Shown here piece by piece: positions 10,228 to 20,666 of a DNA stretch of 64,000 nt. The DNA comes from Sphingomonadaceae bacterium PASS1. GTDB taxonomy: Bacteria; Pseudomonadota; Alphaproteobacteria; Sphingomonadales; Sphingomonadaceae. The stretch lies in the NCBI GenBank assembly GCA_002255985.1, contig NKIR01000010.1, positions 48,248 through 112,247 of the forward strand, given 5' to 3'. Position 1 is the first letter of the stretch. The number at the start of each line of letters is the position of its first letter. Position numbers and translations under genes: made by a program. Under the pieces are notes generated by a model. That model was not told the DNA's origin. It searched no databases and saw only the letters and a list, made by a program, of their open reading frames with translations.

Positions 10228-10994
10228 CCGAATGTCTTTTCGGCCAGTGCCGCAATGTCTGGTTTGGCATCAGGGAAATCTTGGGGAACACTTGCCTCAA
10301 GCGATTCCACAACATGCTTCAGTGCAGCAATTCGTGCGGCTTTCTGGTTATTGCCATCGATGACGGTCCACGGTGCCCAGTGCGTGTGTGTGCGCTTAAA
10401 CATGTCCGCCAGCGCATCCATATAATCCGCACGCCGTTCACGATTTCGAAAGTCCTCGGCGGTCACTTTCCAGCGCTTGGCGGGATCTCCGAGCCGCTCC
10501 ATCAACACCTTATCCTGCGTTTCCTGTGTGACGTGGAAGAACAGCTTAATGATTTTCGTACCGATTTCGCCCTGTCGCGACTCGAACTCATTGATCTCGT
10601 CATATCCACGCCGCCATTCTGCCTCGCTGCAGAAATTTTCGACGCGTTCGACCAGCACACGGCCATAATGGCTGCGATCCCATATGCTGATTTCCCGACT
10701 TCCGGGCAGCTTGTTCCAAAAGCGCCAAAGGAAATGTTTGTCCTTTTCTTCCGCGGTGGGCGCTGAAATAGGATAGACATGATAATAGCGCGGATCGAGC
10801 GTTGCCGTCATGCGCTTGATCGCGCCGCCTTTGCCAGCCGCGTCCCACCCTTCAATCACGATAAGCGTGCGCGCGTCATGCAATATGTGCAGCGACTGCA
10901 GCCGCGAAAGACGGTCCTGCAGCGCTTTCAGGTCCTTATCGTAAGTACCGCCGTATTTTTTTTCGGACTCATAGTTTGATAGATCAATCGCCAT
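10209..10994 (-). CDS. ppk2: Polyphosphate kinase 2 family protein
   Basis: PPK2 enzymes use polyphosphate to phosphorylate nucleotides (NMP or NDP). The 261-residue protein has Walker A VIEGWDAAGKGGAIKR, the second motif ISIWDRSHYGRVLVERVE and the lid-type FRNRERRADYMDA. The start at 10994 (MAIDLSNYE) is preferred to the upstream in-frame ATG at 11039, since the family alignment begins near there. Class and nucleotide preference cannot be read with certainty. It is convergent with greB and shares 19 bases with it. Confidence 0.9.
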   Translation of the reverse strand: MAIDLSNYESEKKYGGTYDKDLKALQDRLSRLQSLHILHDARTLIVIEGWDAAGKGGAIKRMTATLDPRYYHVYPISAPTAEEKDKHFLWRFWNKLPGSREISIWDRSHYGRVLVERVENFCSEAEWRRGYDEINEFESRQGEIGTKIIKLFFHVTQETQDKVLMERLGDPAKRWKVTAEDFRNRERRADYMDALADMFKRTHTHWAPWTVIDGNNQKAARIAALKHVVESLEASVPQDFPDAKPDIAALAEKTFGYSPIG

Positions 10995-11033
10995 CGGGCG
11001 ATTGCAGCACCTATTCGGCGGATAGACAAGACA

Positions 11034-11064
11034 AAGCAAAACGCTGTCCCCAAAAGGGACAGCG
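11034..11064 (-). terminator. Rho-independent terminator after aspS
   Basis: A perfect 9-bp stem (CGCTGTCCC / GGGACAGCG, 11042-11050 and 11056-11064) has a 5-base loop and is followed on the minus strand by TTTTGCTT. It lies 21 bases past the aspS stop. Confidence 0.8.
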
Positions 11065-11084
11065 CAATGGCTTCGATTAATGCT

Positions 11085-12875
11085 TTACGATAAAGCTTTG
11101 GGCGGCTGTTCCACGACGCGAATGTTCAACTCGCGCAGCTGCTTATGCTCTGCAGGCGACGGGGCGCCCATCAGCAAATCTTCCGCACGCTGGTTCATCG
11201 GGAACAAGGTAATTTCGCGCAGATTCTGCACACCGCACAACAACATGACCATCCGGTCGACGCCAGCGGCCATGCCGCCATGTGGTGGGGCACCGTATTG
11301 GAATGCACGATACATGCCGCCAAAACGATCCTCAACGTCTGCCTGGGTCAGCCCGGTCAGTTCAAACGCCTTAACCATCAGATCGGGATGCTGGTTGCGG
11401 ATGGAGCCCGAGGCGAGCTCATAGCCATTACAAACCATGTCATATTGATAGGCTTTGATGGTGAGCGGATCCTGCGTCTGAAGCGCTTCGAGGCCGCCTT
11501 GTGGCATCGAAAACGGGTTGTGGGCAAAGTCGACCTTCTTGTCTTCCTCGCTCCATTCGTAAAACGGGAAGTCGATGATCCAGCAAAAGCGGAATGCGTC
11601 TTTTTCAATGAGATCAAGCTGCTCACCCGTACGTGTGCGCGCGGCACCGGCCAGCTTGGCGGCTTGCTCTTCCTTGCCAGCGGCAAAGAAGCAACCATCG
11701 TTGGGGCCAAGGCCAATGGCGTCGTAAAGCGCCTGCATGCCTTCTTCGCCGTGGTTCTTGGCAATAGGTCCGCCAAACTCACCAGCCTTGCGGGTGACGT
11801 AGCCCAAGCCAGCATGGCCTTCACTGCGTGCCCATTCATTCATGTCGTCAAAGAATTTGCGGCTCTTTTCCGCTGTCTTTGGCGCGGGGATAGCGCGGAC
11901 AACGCCGCCGCCTTCGACGATGCGTTCAAACAAGCCAAAGCCCGATTTGGTGAAATGGCTGGTCACGTCATGAATGATCAGCGGGTTGCGCAAATCGGGC
12001 TTGTCGGTGCCGTAATCCAGCATTGCCTTAGCATGCGGAATACGTGGGAATTGGCCAGCAGGCGTGACGGTTTTGCCATCGGCAAATTTTTCAAACACGC
12101 CAGCCATTACTGGTTCCATCGTGTCCCAAACTTCTTCCTGCGTGACGAAGCTCATTTCCAGATCGAGCTGATAAAATTCGCCCGGCAACCGGTCAGCGCG
12201 CGGATCTTCATCGCGGAAGCATGGTGCAATTTGGAAATAGCGGTCAAAGCCAGCGACCATCAGCAATTGCTTATACTGTTGCGGCGCCTGTGGCAGCGCG
12301 AAGAATTTGCCCGGGTGAATGCGGCTCGGCACCAGGAAATCGCGCGCGCCTTCGGGGCTGGATGCTGTCAGGATTGGCGTTGAATATTCGGTAAAGCCTA
12401 TATCTTCCATACGGCGGCGCGTTTCGCGAATGATCTGCGTGCGCTTGACGATATTGGCGTGCAGCGTTTCGCGGCGCAAATCGAGGAATCGGTATTTCAG
12501 GCGGGTTTCTTCTGGATATTCTTGCTCACCAGCAACGGGCAAAGGCAGCTCTTCCGACTTGCTGAGCACAACGACATTGCGCGCGAAAACTTCGATCTGA
12601 CCCGTGGGCAGATTGGCGTTCACGGTGGCGGCACTGCGCGCCTTTACTTCGCCATCGATGGTGACAACGCTTTCAAGGCGCAATGCTTCGAGGATTGGCA
12701 AAGCGGGGCTGTCGCTATCGGCGACAATCTGCGTCATGCCGTAATGATCGCGCAAATCGACAAACAAAACGCCGCCATGGTCGCGCTTACGATGGACCCA
12801 GCCAGATAGGCGTACGGTTTCCCCCACGTGGGAATCGCGAAGTTCGGCGCATTTGTGCGTGCGATAAGCGTGCAT
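11085..12875 (-). CDS. aspS: Aspartyl-tRNA synthetase
   Basis: A class II synthetase charging tRNA-Asp. The 596-residue bacterial-type protein has the N-terminal anticodon-binding OB fold ([20 protein letters not shown]) and motif 2 ([20 protein letters not shown]). It also has the bacterial GAD insertion, [14 protein letters not shown] flipping-loop context, and motif 3 ([15 protein letters not shown]). Whether it also charges tRNA-Asn cannot be decided here. A strong hairpin terminator follows it. It is divergent from rnd. Confidence 0.97.
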   Translation of the reverse strand: MHAYRTHKCAELRDSHVGETVRLSGWVHRKRDHGGVLFVDLRDHYGMTQIVADSDSPALPILEALRLESVVTIDGEVKARSAATVNANLPTGQIEVFARNVVVLSKSEELPLPVAGEQEYPEETRLKYRFLDLRRETLHANIVKRTQIIRETRRRMEDIGFTEYSTPILTASSPEGARDFLVPSRIHPGKFFALPQAPQQYKQLLMVAGFDRYFQIAPCFRDEDPRADRLPGEFYQLDLEMSFVTQEEVWDTMEPVMAGVFEKFADGKTVTPAGQFPRIPHAKAMLDYGTDKPDLRNPLIIHDVTSHFTKSGFGLFERIVEGGGVVRAIPAPKTAEKSRKFFDDMNEWARSEGHAGLGYVTRKAGEFGGPIAKNHGEEGMQALYDAIGLGPNDGCFFAAGKEEQAAKLAGAARTRTGEQLDLIEKDAFRFCWIIDFPFYEWSEEDKKVDFAHNPFSMPQGGLEALQTQDPLTIKAYQYDMVCNGYELASGSIRNQHPDLMVKAFELTGLTQADVEDRFGGMYRAFQYGAPPHGGMAAGVDRMVMLLCGVQNLREITLFPMNQRAEDLLMGAPSPAEHKQLRELNIRVVEQPPKALS

Positions 12876-12969
12876 TGTTCACTCAATTCAAAAAATCTGT
12901 GGAAAGGCCGCCTAACAACCGTGCAGGGGCACTTTGTCAAGTCGGGAATGGGTGCTACGGCGATGCGCA

Positions 12970-14154
12970 ATGCAGATTCATCCACTCATCTCCGACAGCA
13001 AACGTCTCGCAGAATTGTGCGCACGCCTTGCAAAATCCCCATTTGTTGCGGTTGACACCGAATTTATGCGGGAAAACACTTATTATCCGGATCTGTGCCT
13101 CGTGCAGCTGGCGGACACGCATGAGGCGGCGGCGATTGACCCAAAGGCGGAAGGGTTGGACCTCACGCCAATGCTGGATCTGCTCTGCGCGAATGACGAG
13201 GTCCTCAAAGTCTTTCATGCAGGTGGGCAAGACATTGAAATATTCTTCAACCTGACGGGCAAAACGCCCTACCCCATGTTCGACACCCAAATCGCGGCCA
13301 TGGCGCTGGGTCAGGGTGAGCAAATCGGTTATTCGAATTTGGTCGATCTGTGGATGGGCATTCAACTCGATAAAGGCGCGCGATTTACAGATTGGTCGCG
13401 CCGTCCGCTCGACAAACGGCAAATCGATTATGCCATTGCCGACGTCACGCATTTATCAGCGATATTTCCGATGATGCTGGAAAAGCTGAAGGTCACGGGC
13501 CGTGGCGCTTGGCTGAATGACGAGATGGAGCGCATTTCGGATGCGGCCAACTATCGCAATGATCCAGAAAACGCCTGGTCCCGGATAAAAGTGCAATCGC
13601 GTAAGCCCGACGTTCTGGGCCGGCTTCAAGCCATCGCGGCATGGCGCGAAAAGGAAGCGCAGCGTAAGAATATCCCGCGCGGGCGCATCATGAAAGACGA
13701 AACGCTGGCCGATATTGCCGCGCATCCGCCCAAGTCACAGGCTGATTTGCCCAAGGTGCGGGGACTATCGCCAGCTTGGCGCGACAATGACATCGGTGCG
13801 CGGCTGATCGCCGTTATCGAAGCAAGCCAACCCATGGCACGCGATGATATGCCTGACCGCGGCAGATCGTCGCCCGGCGGCGGCAAAGACGGATCACTGG
13901 TCGCGGACCTGTTAAAGCTGTTGCTCAAAATCCGTTCGCGCGAAATCAATGTCGCACCGCGCCTGATCGTCCGGACCGAAGAACTGGAGCGGTTGGCGGC
14001 AGGTGAGCGCGAAGACCTAGAAGTTCTTACCGGATGGCGGTTTGAACAGTTCGGCCGCGATGCGCTTGATCTGGTCGAAGGCAGGCTGGCGTTCGCAGTG
14101 GTGAACGGGAAACTGAAAATGACCCACACCCAAGAAGAAGAGATGGTCCGCTAA
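12970..14154 (+). CDS. rnd: Ribonuclease D
   Basis: A 3'-5' exonuclease that trims tRNA and other structured RNAs. DEDD-type motifs are visible: FVAVDTEFMRENTYYPDLCL (Exo I), VFHAGGQDIEIFF (Exo II) and YAIADVTHL (Exo III). An HRDC region follows (WREKEAQRKNIPRGRIMKDE, ADLPKVRGLSP). The start MQIHPLISDS at 12970 is preferred over an upstream in-frame start at 12934, because the catalytic fold begins there. It is divergent from aspS. Confidence 0.94.
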   Translation: MQIHPLISDSKRLAELCARLAKSPFVAVDTEFMRENTYYPDLCLVQLADTHEAAAIDPKAEGLDLTPMLDLLCANDEVLKVFHAGGQDIEIFFNLTGKTPYPMFDTQIAAMALGQGEQIGYSNLVDLWMGIQLDKGARFTDWSRRPLDKRQIDYAIADVTHLSAIFPMMLEKLKVTGRGAWLNDEMERISDAANYRNDPENAWSRIKVQSRKPDVLGRLQAIAAWREKEAQRKNIPRGRIMKDETLADIAAHPPKSQADLPKVRGLSPAWRDNDIGARLIAVIEASQPMARDDMPDRGRSSPGGGKDGSLVADLLKLLLKIRSREINVAPRLIVRTEELERLAAGEREDLEVLTGWRFEQFGRDALDLVEGRLAFAVVNGKLKMTHTQEEEMVR

Positions 14155-14184
14155 TAGGGCGATCTACAACGCCGTCGGTTGGAA

Positions 14185-14769
14185 TTAGCTCTCGAGTATC
14201 TTCTTTACCAAGCTGAGATTGACCGGGGCATTTTCCGCCAGCGCCAGCGCATTTGCGGACCGTGCAAATTTTTCGATTGCACCATAACTCCGCTCAATCC
14301 GGCGCTTTACATAGCTTAAAGCATCCATGCTGATTGCAGCCCCGCGATCAGCGAGCTGTTTTTGAATCAATTGTTCAATCATTTCATCGTCGGGCGGCGC
14401 AATGTCGAGCAGCAATGCCGATCCCAGACGCGATTGCAGGTCGGGCAGCGTAATGTTCCATTCCGCAGGCTGCCAACGCGAGATAAGCAACAATGGGACC
14501 CCGCTTTCCTGCGACCGGTTCCATGCGTTAAACAAGGTTTCCGCCGGACTGGCCTCTGCGTCATCAATGACCGTGCCGTTCTGTCCCGAAAAATAGCGCG
14601 CCATGAGCGATTTCCCCGAGCGTGCGGGTCCAGTCAGAATGGCACAGCGTTTCGCCCAGCCAGATGCGCTCGAAAGCCCGGCAAACGCGGTCGCATTGGA
14701 TTGCGTAATGATCAGGCTGGACGATGCGCCGCTGCGCAGTTCGTCCAATGGCAAAGCAATTTGGCGCAT
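14185..14769 (-). CDS. hdaA: DnaA-like regulatory ATPase HdaA
   Basis: HdaA (Hda homologue) promotes hydrolysis of DnaA-bound ATP and so limits re-initiation of replication. The 194-residue protein begins MRQIALPLD, matching the short N-terminal clamp-binding element of the family (Q-[I/L]-x-L-P-L). It has P-loop LTGPARSGKS, a Walker B-like VIDDAEA and an AAA+ lid with sensor-2-like SYGAIEKFARS. No DNA-binding domain IV is present. It lies 18 bases after a secreted-protein gene, in the same direction. Confidence 0.88.
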   Translation of the reverse strand: MRQIALPLDELRSGASSSLIITQSNATAFAGLSSASGWAKRCAILTGPARSGKSLMARYFSGQNGTVIDDAEASPAETLFNAWNRSQESGVPLLLISRWQPAEWNITLPDLQSRLGSALLLDIAPPDDEMIEQLIQKQLADRGAAISMDALSYVKRRIERSYGAIEKFARSANALALAENAPVNLSLVKKILES

Positions 14770-14787
14770 AATGTCAGATGCTGGTGC

Positions 14788-15846
14788 TCAAGGCCGCGGT
14801 GACGGCGGCGTGGGCGCACCAGAATTGCGCGCAGGTTCTGCTTCTTGCAACACTGACCTGACCACATCATCCAAAGACTGGCGCGCAGGCTCCGCCCCAT
14901 CGGCAACCGACAGGTCTTCCACTTCGCCTTCCAATTCCTCTTCCTCGACCACTTCGGGTTCAAGGACGAGCGAGGCATCTGCCCGCAATCGGCCAGAGGC
15001 GAGCGCGGATTGGAATAGTTGGTCCATCTTAATCACCGCCTGATCCATCATGCCTGGAATGCCAGCGCTGTTGGAAACACGCAGGGTAAACGACCCAAGA
15101 TATTTGTTATCCGGCCCATAACGCGCAGAAAACCGGCCAATGATCGGGCCGCCGGGCCATTGCCGTTCGATACGTGCTATCGGGATGATCACATCAGCAG
15201 CACCAAATTGGTCGAGGATTGTGCGCCACCAAATGCGGCTGCGACGGTCTTTTTGGCCCGCGTTCAGCAAAAGTGATTCGCCGCCTACCCCGCTTGGACG
15301 CACATAATCTATCGTGCTGTCAGCGGTGCGGTACTTCGCCCAACTGCGCTGCCATGATGTGCGCTGTTCAAATACCGTCGGCGCGCCGGCCGAATAGGTG
15401 ACGGGCAACAACAGCAACGGCGCAGAACGACGCGCCACGCCGCTGACGCCCAGCAATTGGCCAGCGCGGGCGCGGTCAAACAATACGCCCAGCTTGGCCA
15501 CATAACGGCGTGGGCCAATCTGTTCCTGCTCAACAACAATCGCGGCGACGATGCCGTCCAAAGTCGAATCGGATAGGCCAGCGCCAACAGTCCCATGGGT
15601 TTTGCGCCACAATGCTGCCCAGGCAATCCGCTGCGCCTGTTCCCAACCCTTTTGCCGGGCATCAAACGCGTTGTTGCCGACGACATTCACAGAGACACCG
15701 GTAACCTCAAAATCACCAGCGCTTGCGATTGGTGCAATGCCGCGCTTTGGCCCCTCAATTTGAGCGGCAACGATTCCGCCACCAATCAGCGCCAAAGGCA
15801 AGCCAATCGCTGCAATCTGAAACCATTTTCCGCGAGAGTTTGTCAT
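14788..15846 (-). CDS. Secreted protein, possibly DUF2066-like
   Basis: A 352-residue exported protein of unknown function. A signal-type N-terminus (WFQIAAIGLPLALIGGGIVA) is followed by a region FEVTGVSVNVVGNNAFDARQ and AQRIAWAALWRKTHG, whose shape resembles DUF2066 proteins. This assignment is tentative. The C-terminus is acidic and low-complexity (EPEVVEEEELEGEVEDLS). The start at 15846 has an AAAGGTG site; an in-frame ATG at 15867 has none. It is upstream of hdaA and divergent from purM, a neighbourhood also reported in other alphaproteobacteria. Confidence 0.6.
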   Translation of the reverse strand: MTNSRGKWFQIAAIGLPLALIGGGIVAAQIEGPKRGIAPIASAGDFEVTGVSVNVVGNNAFDARQKGWEQAQRIAWAALWRKTHGTVGAGLSDSTLDGIVAAIVVEQEQIGPRRYVAKLGVLFDRARAGQLLGVSGVARRSAPLLLLPVTYSAGAPTVFEQRTSWQRSWAKYRTADSTIDYVRPSGVGGESLLLNAGQKDRRSRIWWRTILDQFGAADVIIPIARIERQWPGGPIIGRFSARYGPDNKYLGSFTLRVSNSAGIPGMMDQAVIKMDQLFQSALASGRLRADASLVLEPEVVEEEELEGEVEDLSVADGAEPARQSLDDVVRSVLQEAEPARNSGAPTPPSPRP

Positions 15847-15907
15847 TAACGCACCTTTAGGCGACATAGACGTGGAATTCCAACCCTGTTCTCGCTAACG
15901 GCGACAA

Positions 15908-17014
15908 ATGGACGCAAAAGAACAGAAGCCCGAATCTTACACCTATGCCAAGGCGGGTGTTTCCATTGAAACCGGTAACGCGCTTGTGCGCGCGATTGCG
16001 CCGCTGGCGAAATCGACCCGGCGCGCTGGCGCGGACGCCGATCTTGGCGGATTTGGTGGGTTTTTCGACCTCAAGGCGGCAGGCTTTAATGACCCACTTC
16101 TGGTCGCCGCAAATGATGGCGTCGGAACGAAGCTGAAACTGGCCATCGAATCCGGGCGCCATGAAGGTGTCGGCATTGATCTTGTCGCGATGTGCGCAAA
16201 TGACTTGATCGTGCAAGGCGCAGAGCCGCTTTTCTTCCTTGATTATTATGCCACCGGCAAACTCGACAACGCAGTGGCCACCTCTGTTGTCGCCAGCATT
16301 GCCGAAGGCTGCAAGCAAGCCGGATGCGCGCTGATTGGCGGCGAGACCGCGGAAATGCCGGGCATGTATTCCGAAGGCGACTATGACCTTGCCGGTTTCT
16401 GCGTCGGCGCGGTCGAGCGCGACCAGGTGCTGACGGCAGATAAGGTCGCGGCGGGCGACGTCATTTTGGGCCTTGCGTCATCCGGCGTGCATTCCAACGG
16501 TTTTTCGCTCGTTCGGCGGCTTGCCGCAGACAAGGGCTGGAAACTCGATCGTCCGGCCATTTTCGACCAGAATGTCATTCTTATCGACGCACTGATGGCG
16601 CCGACCCGCATCTACGTGAAATCGCTGCTGCCGATGGTCCGCACCGGTAAGATCCACGCGATGGCGCATATTACCGGCGGTGGTTTGCTTGAAAATATCC
16701 CGCGTATCCTGCCGGACGGTTTGCACGCACATGTCGATGCAGACGCATGGCAACAACCGCGCTTGATGGCGTTCTTGCAAGCGCAAGGTCATATTGAGCC
16801 AGAGGAAATGGCACGCACATTCAACTGCGGCATCGGCATGGCGGTGGTTGTCGCTGAAACCGAAGTCGTAACCGTAACCGCTGCGCTTGAGGCTGCTGGA
16901 GAGACAGTGTTCCGCATCGGACATATTGCAGCCGGTGAAAAAGGCTGCACGGTTACAGGCAGCATCGAAACCTGGAGCGCCAAAGCCGATTGGACTGCGA
17001 CGCATCATGGCTAA
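15908..17014 (+). CDS. purM: Phosphoribosylformylglycinamidine cyclo-ligase
   Basis: PurM (AIR synthase) closes the imidazole ring in purine synthesis. The 368-residue protein has [16 protein letters not shown], the ATP-site segment [25 protein letters not shown] and the C-terminal [16 protein letters not shown]. It overlaps the downstream purN by 8 bases, so the two are co-translated. Confidence 0.97.
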   Translation: MDAKEQKPESYTYAKAGVSIETGNALVRAIAPLAKSTRRAGADADLGGFGGFFDLKAAGFNDPLLVAANDGVGTKLKLAIESGRHEGVGIDLVAMCANDLIVQGAEPLFFLDYYATGKLDNAVATSVVASIAEGCKQAGCALIGGETAEMPGMYSEGDYDLAGFCVGAVERDQVLTADKVAAGDVILGLASSGVHSNGFSLVRRLAADKGWKLDRPAIFDQNVILIDALMAPTRIYVKSLLPMVRTGKIHAMAHITGGGLLENIPRILPDGLHAHVDADAWQQPRLMAFLQAQGHIEPEEMARTFNCGIGMAVVVAETEVVTVTAALEAAGETVFRIGHIAAGEKGCTVTGSIETWSAKADWTATHHG

Positions 17015-17957
17015 GGCGCGTGTTGCGGTCCTTATTTCCGGCGGCGGCACCAATATGGCTGCGTTGTTATATGCCGCAAAACGCCCAGACAGCCCATATG
17101 AAGTCGTTCTCGTCGCCAGCAACAATCCCGACGCCGAAGGGTTGAAGCTGGCGCAGGCCGAAGGCGTCGCCACGTTCGCACAATCCCACATTGGCCTTAA
17201 GCGGGCGGACCATGACGAAATAATGCATAATCACATTACCAAAGCGGGTGCGGCTTATGTGGCGCTTGCGGGGTATATGCGGATATTGAGCGAAAACTTC
17301 GTCGAAAAATGGGACGGCCGGATGCTAAATATCCACCCATCTCTCTTACCCAAATATACGGGACTAAACACCCACCAGCGCGCGATTGACGCCGGCGATA
17401 AAATCGCTGGTTGCAGCGTGCACCTTGTCACGGCTGACCTCGATGAAGGTCCGCTTCTTGGCCAGATCGAAGTCGCCGTTTTGCCCAATGACACCGCCGG
17501 TTTATTGGCGGAGCGCGTCAAGATAGCCGAGCATCAATTATATCCGCGAACTTTAGCGGACTATGTCTCGCGGGCGACGGACCCGGATTATCTGACATCA
17601 AAAGTGCGCGAAATCGCGCTGGCCCAGCCAGAAGCCGATGAAGTTGTGTCGCACGGGATGCCGTGCTTCGGGATCGTCGGCGGCAAGAAATTCGCATATG
17701 TTTCCATCGATCATCATGGCGACGAGAGAATCGCGCTATTGGTCAAAATCAGCGGCGTTGAAGAACAGGCAATGCTGATCGATAGCGATGATGACCGATA
17801 TTATCGCCCCGCCTATTTCGGCGATAGCTGGGTGGGTATCAGGCTCGACCTGAGCGACACTGATTGGGACCATATCAGCGAATGGCTCGCCAAAAGCTGG
17901 CGCGCAGTAGCGCCAAAAAAGCTTACGAAATTTCTGGATATAGTCGGCTCAGCCTAA
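17007..17957 (+). CDS. purN: PurN formyltransferase fused to an MmcQ/YjbR-like domain
   Basis: PurN transfers formyl from 10-formyltetrahydrofolate to GAR. Residues 1 to about 190 are a full Pur[18 protein letters not shown], the catalytic region [20 protein letters not shown] and [19 protein letters not shown]. About 110 further residues follow (from roughly [20 protein letters not shown]). They contain [46 protein letters not shown] and a final VAPKKLT, the pattern of MmcQ/YjbR (DUF419) proteins. The whole is 316 residues against about 200-220 for PurN. The start ATG at 17007 lies inside the purM end. The frame is uninterrupted, so this is a fusion rather than two genes. Confidence 0.92.
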   Translation: MAKARVAVLISGGGTNMAALLYAAKRPDSPYEVVLVASNNPDAEGLKLAQAEGVATFAQSHIGLKRADHDEIMHNHITKAGAAYVALAGYMRILSENFVEKWDGRMLNIHPSLLPKYTGLNTHQRAIDAGDKIAGCSVHLVTADLDEGPLLGQIEVAVLPNDTAGLLAERVKIAEHQLYPRTLADYVSRATDPDYLTSKVREIALAQPEADEVVSHGMPCFGIVGGKKFAYVSIDHHGDERIALLVKISGVEEQAMLIDSDDDRYYRPAYFGDSWVGIRLDLSDTDWDHISEWLAKSWRAVAPKKLTKFLDIVGSA

Positions 17958-18044
17958 TCCGTTGCAGGCTCCATAGCCTTTTTCGAAGTCAATCTCGACT
18001 TCTCGGAAAATTGCAACTGCGCCAGTCGCCAAGTTAGGAACATC

Positions 18045-18075
18045 GACACCAAGCACGAGCTACGCGCTTGGTGTC
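18045..18075. terminator. Hairpin between convergent purN and ndk
   Basis: A perfect 10-bp inverted repeat (GACACCAAGC / GCTTGGTGTC) with an 11-base loop lies between two converging genes. No long T-run follows on either strand, so the terminator role is inferred from symmetry and position. Confidence 0.6.
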
Positions 18076-18098
18076 AGATAGTCTTAGATTGATCGGGT

Positions 18099-18521
18099 TT
18101 AGCCGACGATTTCTTCTGGCTTGAAGAAGTACGCGATTTCAATCGCTGCGTTTTCGTCGCTGTCCGAACCGTGGACGCTGTTCGCTTCGATGCTTTCGGC
18201 CAGTTCCTTGCGGATCGTGCCGGGTTCAGCATTGGCAGGGTTTGTGGCGCCCATGATGTCGCGGTTACGCTGCATGGCGTTTTCGCCTTCAAGAACCTGA
18301 ACGACGACTGGACCGCTGATCATGAAATCGACCAGTTCGCCAAAGAACGGACGCTCACGGTGCACCGCATAGAAGCCTTCGGCCTGTTCGCGGGTCATGT
18401 GGATACGCTTTGAAGCAACGACGCGCAGGCCGGCTTCTTCAAGCATCTTGGTGACTGCACCAGTCAGGTTGCGACGCGTTGCGTCAGGCTTGATGATCGA
18501 AAAAGTGCGGGTAACCGACAT
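18099..18521 (-). CDS. ndk: Nucleoside diphosphate kinase
   Basis: Ndk balances NTP pools by phosphate transfer through a histidine. The 140-residue protein has [17 protein letters not shown] at the start, the conserved [35 protein letters not shown] and the active-site His in [13 protein letters not shown]. The start at 18521 (MSVTRTF) fits the family; the in-frame ATG at 18533 adds four residues. Confidence 0.97.
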   Translation of the reverse strand: MSVTRTFSIIKPDATRRNLTGAVTKMLEEAGLRVVASKRIHMTREQAEGFYAVHRERPFFGELVDFMISGPVVVQVLEGENAMQRNRDIMGATNPANAEPGTIRKELAESIEANSVHGSDSDENAAIEIAYFFKPEEIVG

Positions 18522-18588
18522 GAAAAGCTCCATATTTGTAGGGGGAATTTGGCGCGCATCTAACGTCGCTGCACGTGGAGTGCAAGCT

Positions 18589-19020
18589 TTATGGGCCTTG
18601 AACCCATTTGCCGCCGTCCTGTTTCCAATAGCGCCGCTCTACCCCATCGCCCAATGTCCGCCATGCCGACCGCGCATTGTCGGTCTGTTCCGGTGGGAAA
18701 AGATAAAAAACCCGCTCAAAATCTTGGGTAACCGCACGCCAATTTCCGTCAGCCAAGGCAACGAATTTGGCGCCATTCGGTGCATCGGTATCTTGCGACA
18801 ACAATATGGGTTGAAGTGCATCATCGCCCTCCTCCGATTTTGCGTGCGCTAAAAAGCTATCCTGTCGTGCGGTCCACAACGCGCCAGAGATCGCACCCAG
18901 TTGGTCCGCATTGTCACTGACAATGAGCAACCGCCCACCATTGTCCAAGATTCGCTGTGCAATGGCAGGCAATATATTCTCCGCAGGATCGCGCGTGAGT
19001 TGATAAAAATCGACCTGCAT
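18589..19020 (-). CDS. holC: DNA polymerase III chi subunit
   Basis: HolC links the clamp loader to SSB in the replisome. The 143-residue product begins [20 protein letters not shown], has [20 protein letters not shown] and the C-terminal [19 protein letters not shown], which fits HolC in order and length. It lies 12 bases after pepA in the same direction; pepA-holC linkage is common in proteobacteria. Confidence 0.9.
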   Translation of the reverse strand: MQVDFYQLTRDPAENILPAIAQRILDNGGRLLIVSDNADQLGAISGALWTARQDSFLAHAKSEEGDDALQPILLSQDTDAPNGAKFVALADGNWRAVTQDFERVFYLFPPEQTDNARSAWRTLGDGVERRYWKQDGGKWVQGP

Positions 19021-19032
19021 GTCGCAGCAACA

Positions 19033-20490
19033 TTAACCTTCGAAGTTATCCGCGACAAACCGGTCAAGCAAACGCACGCCGAATCCGGTTGCACCCTTGT
19101 CCCACACGGGCCCCGCCTTATCGGCCCATACGGTCCCAGCGATGTCCAAATGCGCCCATTTCACGCCGTCCTTGATAAACCGACCCAAGAATTGTGCAGC
19201 GGTAATGGAACCTGCGCCCTTGCCGCCGATATTCTTCATGTCGGCGATCGGGCTGTCGATCATTTTGTCATAAGCCTTCGAAAGCGGGAAACGCCACAGC
19301 GGGTCGCCTGAGGCCTTGCCCGCAGCGGTCAACTTGTCGGCGAGTTCATCGCTGTTCGAGAACAGGCCAGCATATTCGCTGCCCAGCGATACGATAATCG
19401 CGCCGGTCAATGTTGCGAGATCGACAATATATTCAGGGTTATAATTTTCCTGAACCCAATGCAGCGCATCACACAGCACCAGACGCCCTTCGGCGTCCGT
19501 ATTCAGCACCTCAATGGTTTGGCCGGACATTGATGTCACAATGTCGCCGGGGCGTTGTGCGTTGCCGTCAGGCATGTTCTCCACAAGGCCGCAGACGCCG
19601 ACAACATACGCCTTTGCCTTACGTCCAGCGAGCGCCTTCATCGCACCTGCGACAGCGCCTGCGCCGCCCATATCCCACTTCATATCTTCCATGCCCGCGG
19701 CTGGCTTGATGGAAATGCCGCCGGTATCAAACGTTACGCCCTTACCGACCAAGGCAACGGGACGTTCTTGCGAACCGCCGGTACCGTCCCACTTCATCAC
19801 CAGCAAACGGGCCGGACGACGCGAGCCTTGTGCGACGCCAAGCAGCGCGCCCATGCCGAGCGCAGCCATGTCCTTGTCATCAAGCACGCTGATTTCGACC
19901 CCAAGCTCCGCGAGATGCTTACAGCGTTCAACAAAGCTTTCAGGGTAGATGATATTGGCCGGTTCCGTCACCAGTTCCTTGGTCAAGGCAACGCCTTCAG
20001 CAATTGCATGATAGCTCGGCCACAGGGCATTTGCGTCCGCAGGCGCGCTTGCCACCGTCAATGTTTCAACAGTCGGCTTTGACGTTTCAGCCAATTTTGT
20101 GCGGTACTTGTCCATGCGCCAGTTGCGCAATGTTGCGCCATAGGCCGCTTCTGCGACCGCTTTCGCGCTGAGGTTCGCGCCATGAATGGCAATATGTTTT
20201 GCGCCAGATGTCTGAACCTTGGCAACAATTTCGCCGCCCGCCTTTTGATAATCGCCGGCTTCACCGTCCGCAACACCTACCAAAATGATCCGAACAAGCT
20301 TCCCGCCCTCTTCGTTGATGAGCAGAAAGCTTTGCCCTGCCGCACCTTCGAAACGCGCCAACTTTGCGGTCGCGTGCACGAAATCGCTATTTTCCAACGG
20401 AAATTTGAAGTCGGCGAAGGTAGTTTTTGTTACGATGAACGCGAGGACGTCAGCATCTTGGGGGCGTGCATCGGTAAAATTGATCTTCAT
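19033..20490 (-). CDS. pepA: Leucyl aminopeptidase
   Basis: An M17 di-metal aminopeptidase that recycles peptides in the cytoplasm. The 485-residue protein has LVGKGVTFDTGGISIKPAAG, the metal-binding NTDAEGRLVLCDAL signature, YIVDLATLTGA and PIADMKNIGGKGAGSITAAQ. It is upstream of holC and divergent from lptD. Confidence 0.96.
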   Translation of the reverse strand: MKINFTDARPQDADVLAFIVTKTTFADFKFPLENSDFVHATAKLARFEGAAGQSFLLINEEGGKLVRIILVGVADGEAGDYQKAGGEIVAKVQTSGAKHIAIHGANLSAKAVAEAAYGATLRNWRMDKYRTKLAETSKPTVETLTVASAPADANALWPSYHAIAEGVALTKELVTEPANIIYPESFVERCKHLAELGVEISVLDDKDMAALGMGALLGVAQGSRRPARLLVMKWDGTGGSQERPVALVGKGVTFDTGGISIKPAAGMEDMKWDMGGAGAVAGAMKALAGRKAKAYVVGVCGLVENMPDGNAQRPGDIVTSMSGQTIEVLNTDAEGRLVLCDALHWVQENYNPEYIVDLATLTGAIIVSLGSEYAGLFSNSDELADKLTAAGKASGDPLWRFPLSKAYDKMIDSPIADMKNIGGKGAGSITAAQFLGRFIKDGVKWAHLDIAGTVWADKAGPVWDKGATGFGVRLLDRFVADNFEG

Positions 20491-20666
20491 GGAAACGGTA
20501 TGCCTTTTTGCGGATAACGGGTTTTACGGGTCTATAGGCCTAATTCACCCTTGGATTAAAGCAAAAGATAGGGGATGAATTGCCACTGTTAATCGCAAAT
20601 ACAGCGTTAAACGGGAAGATGGGTGGACCCAATGCGATAGCGGCGATAAAGGACAGCACGGTTTTT

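Noticed and set aside
20580..20666. Longer N-terminus for LptD starting at 20580
   Set aside because: It would put 29 polar residues before the signal peptide; the start at 20667 fits an exported protein.
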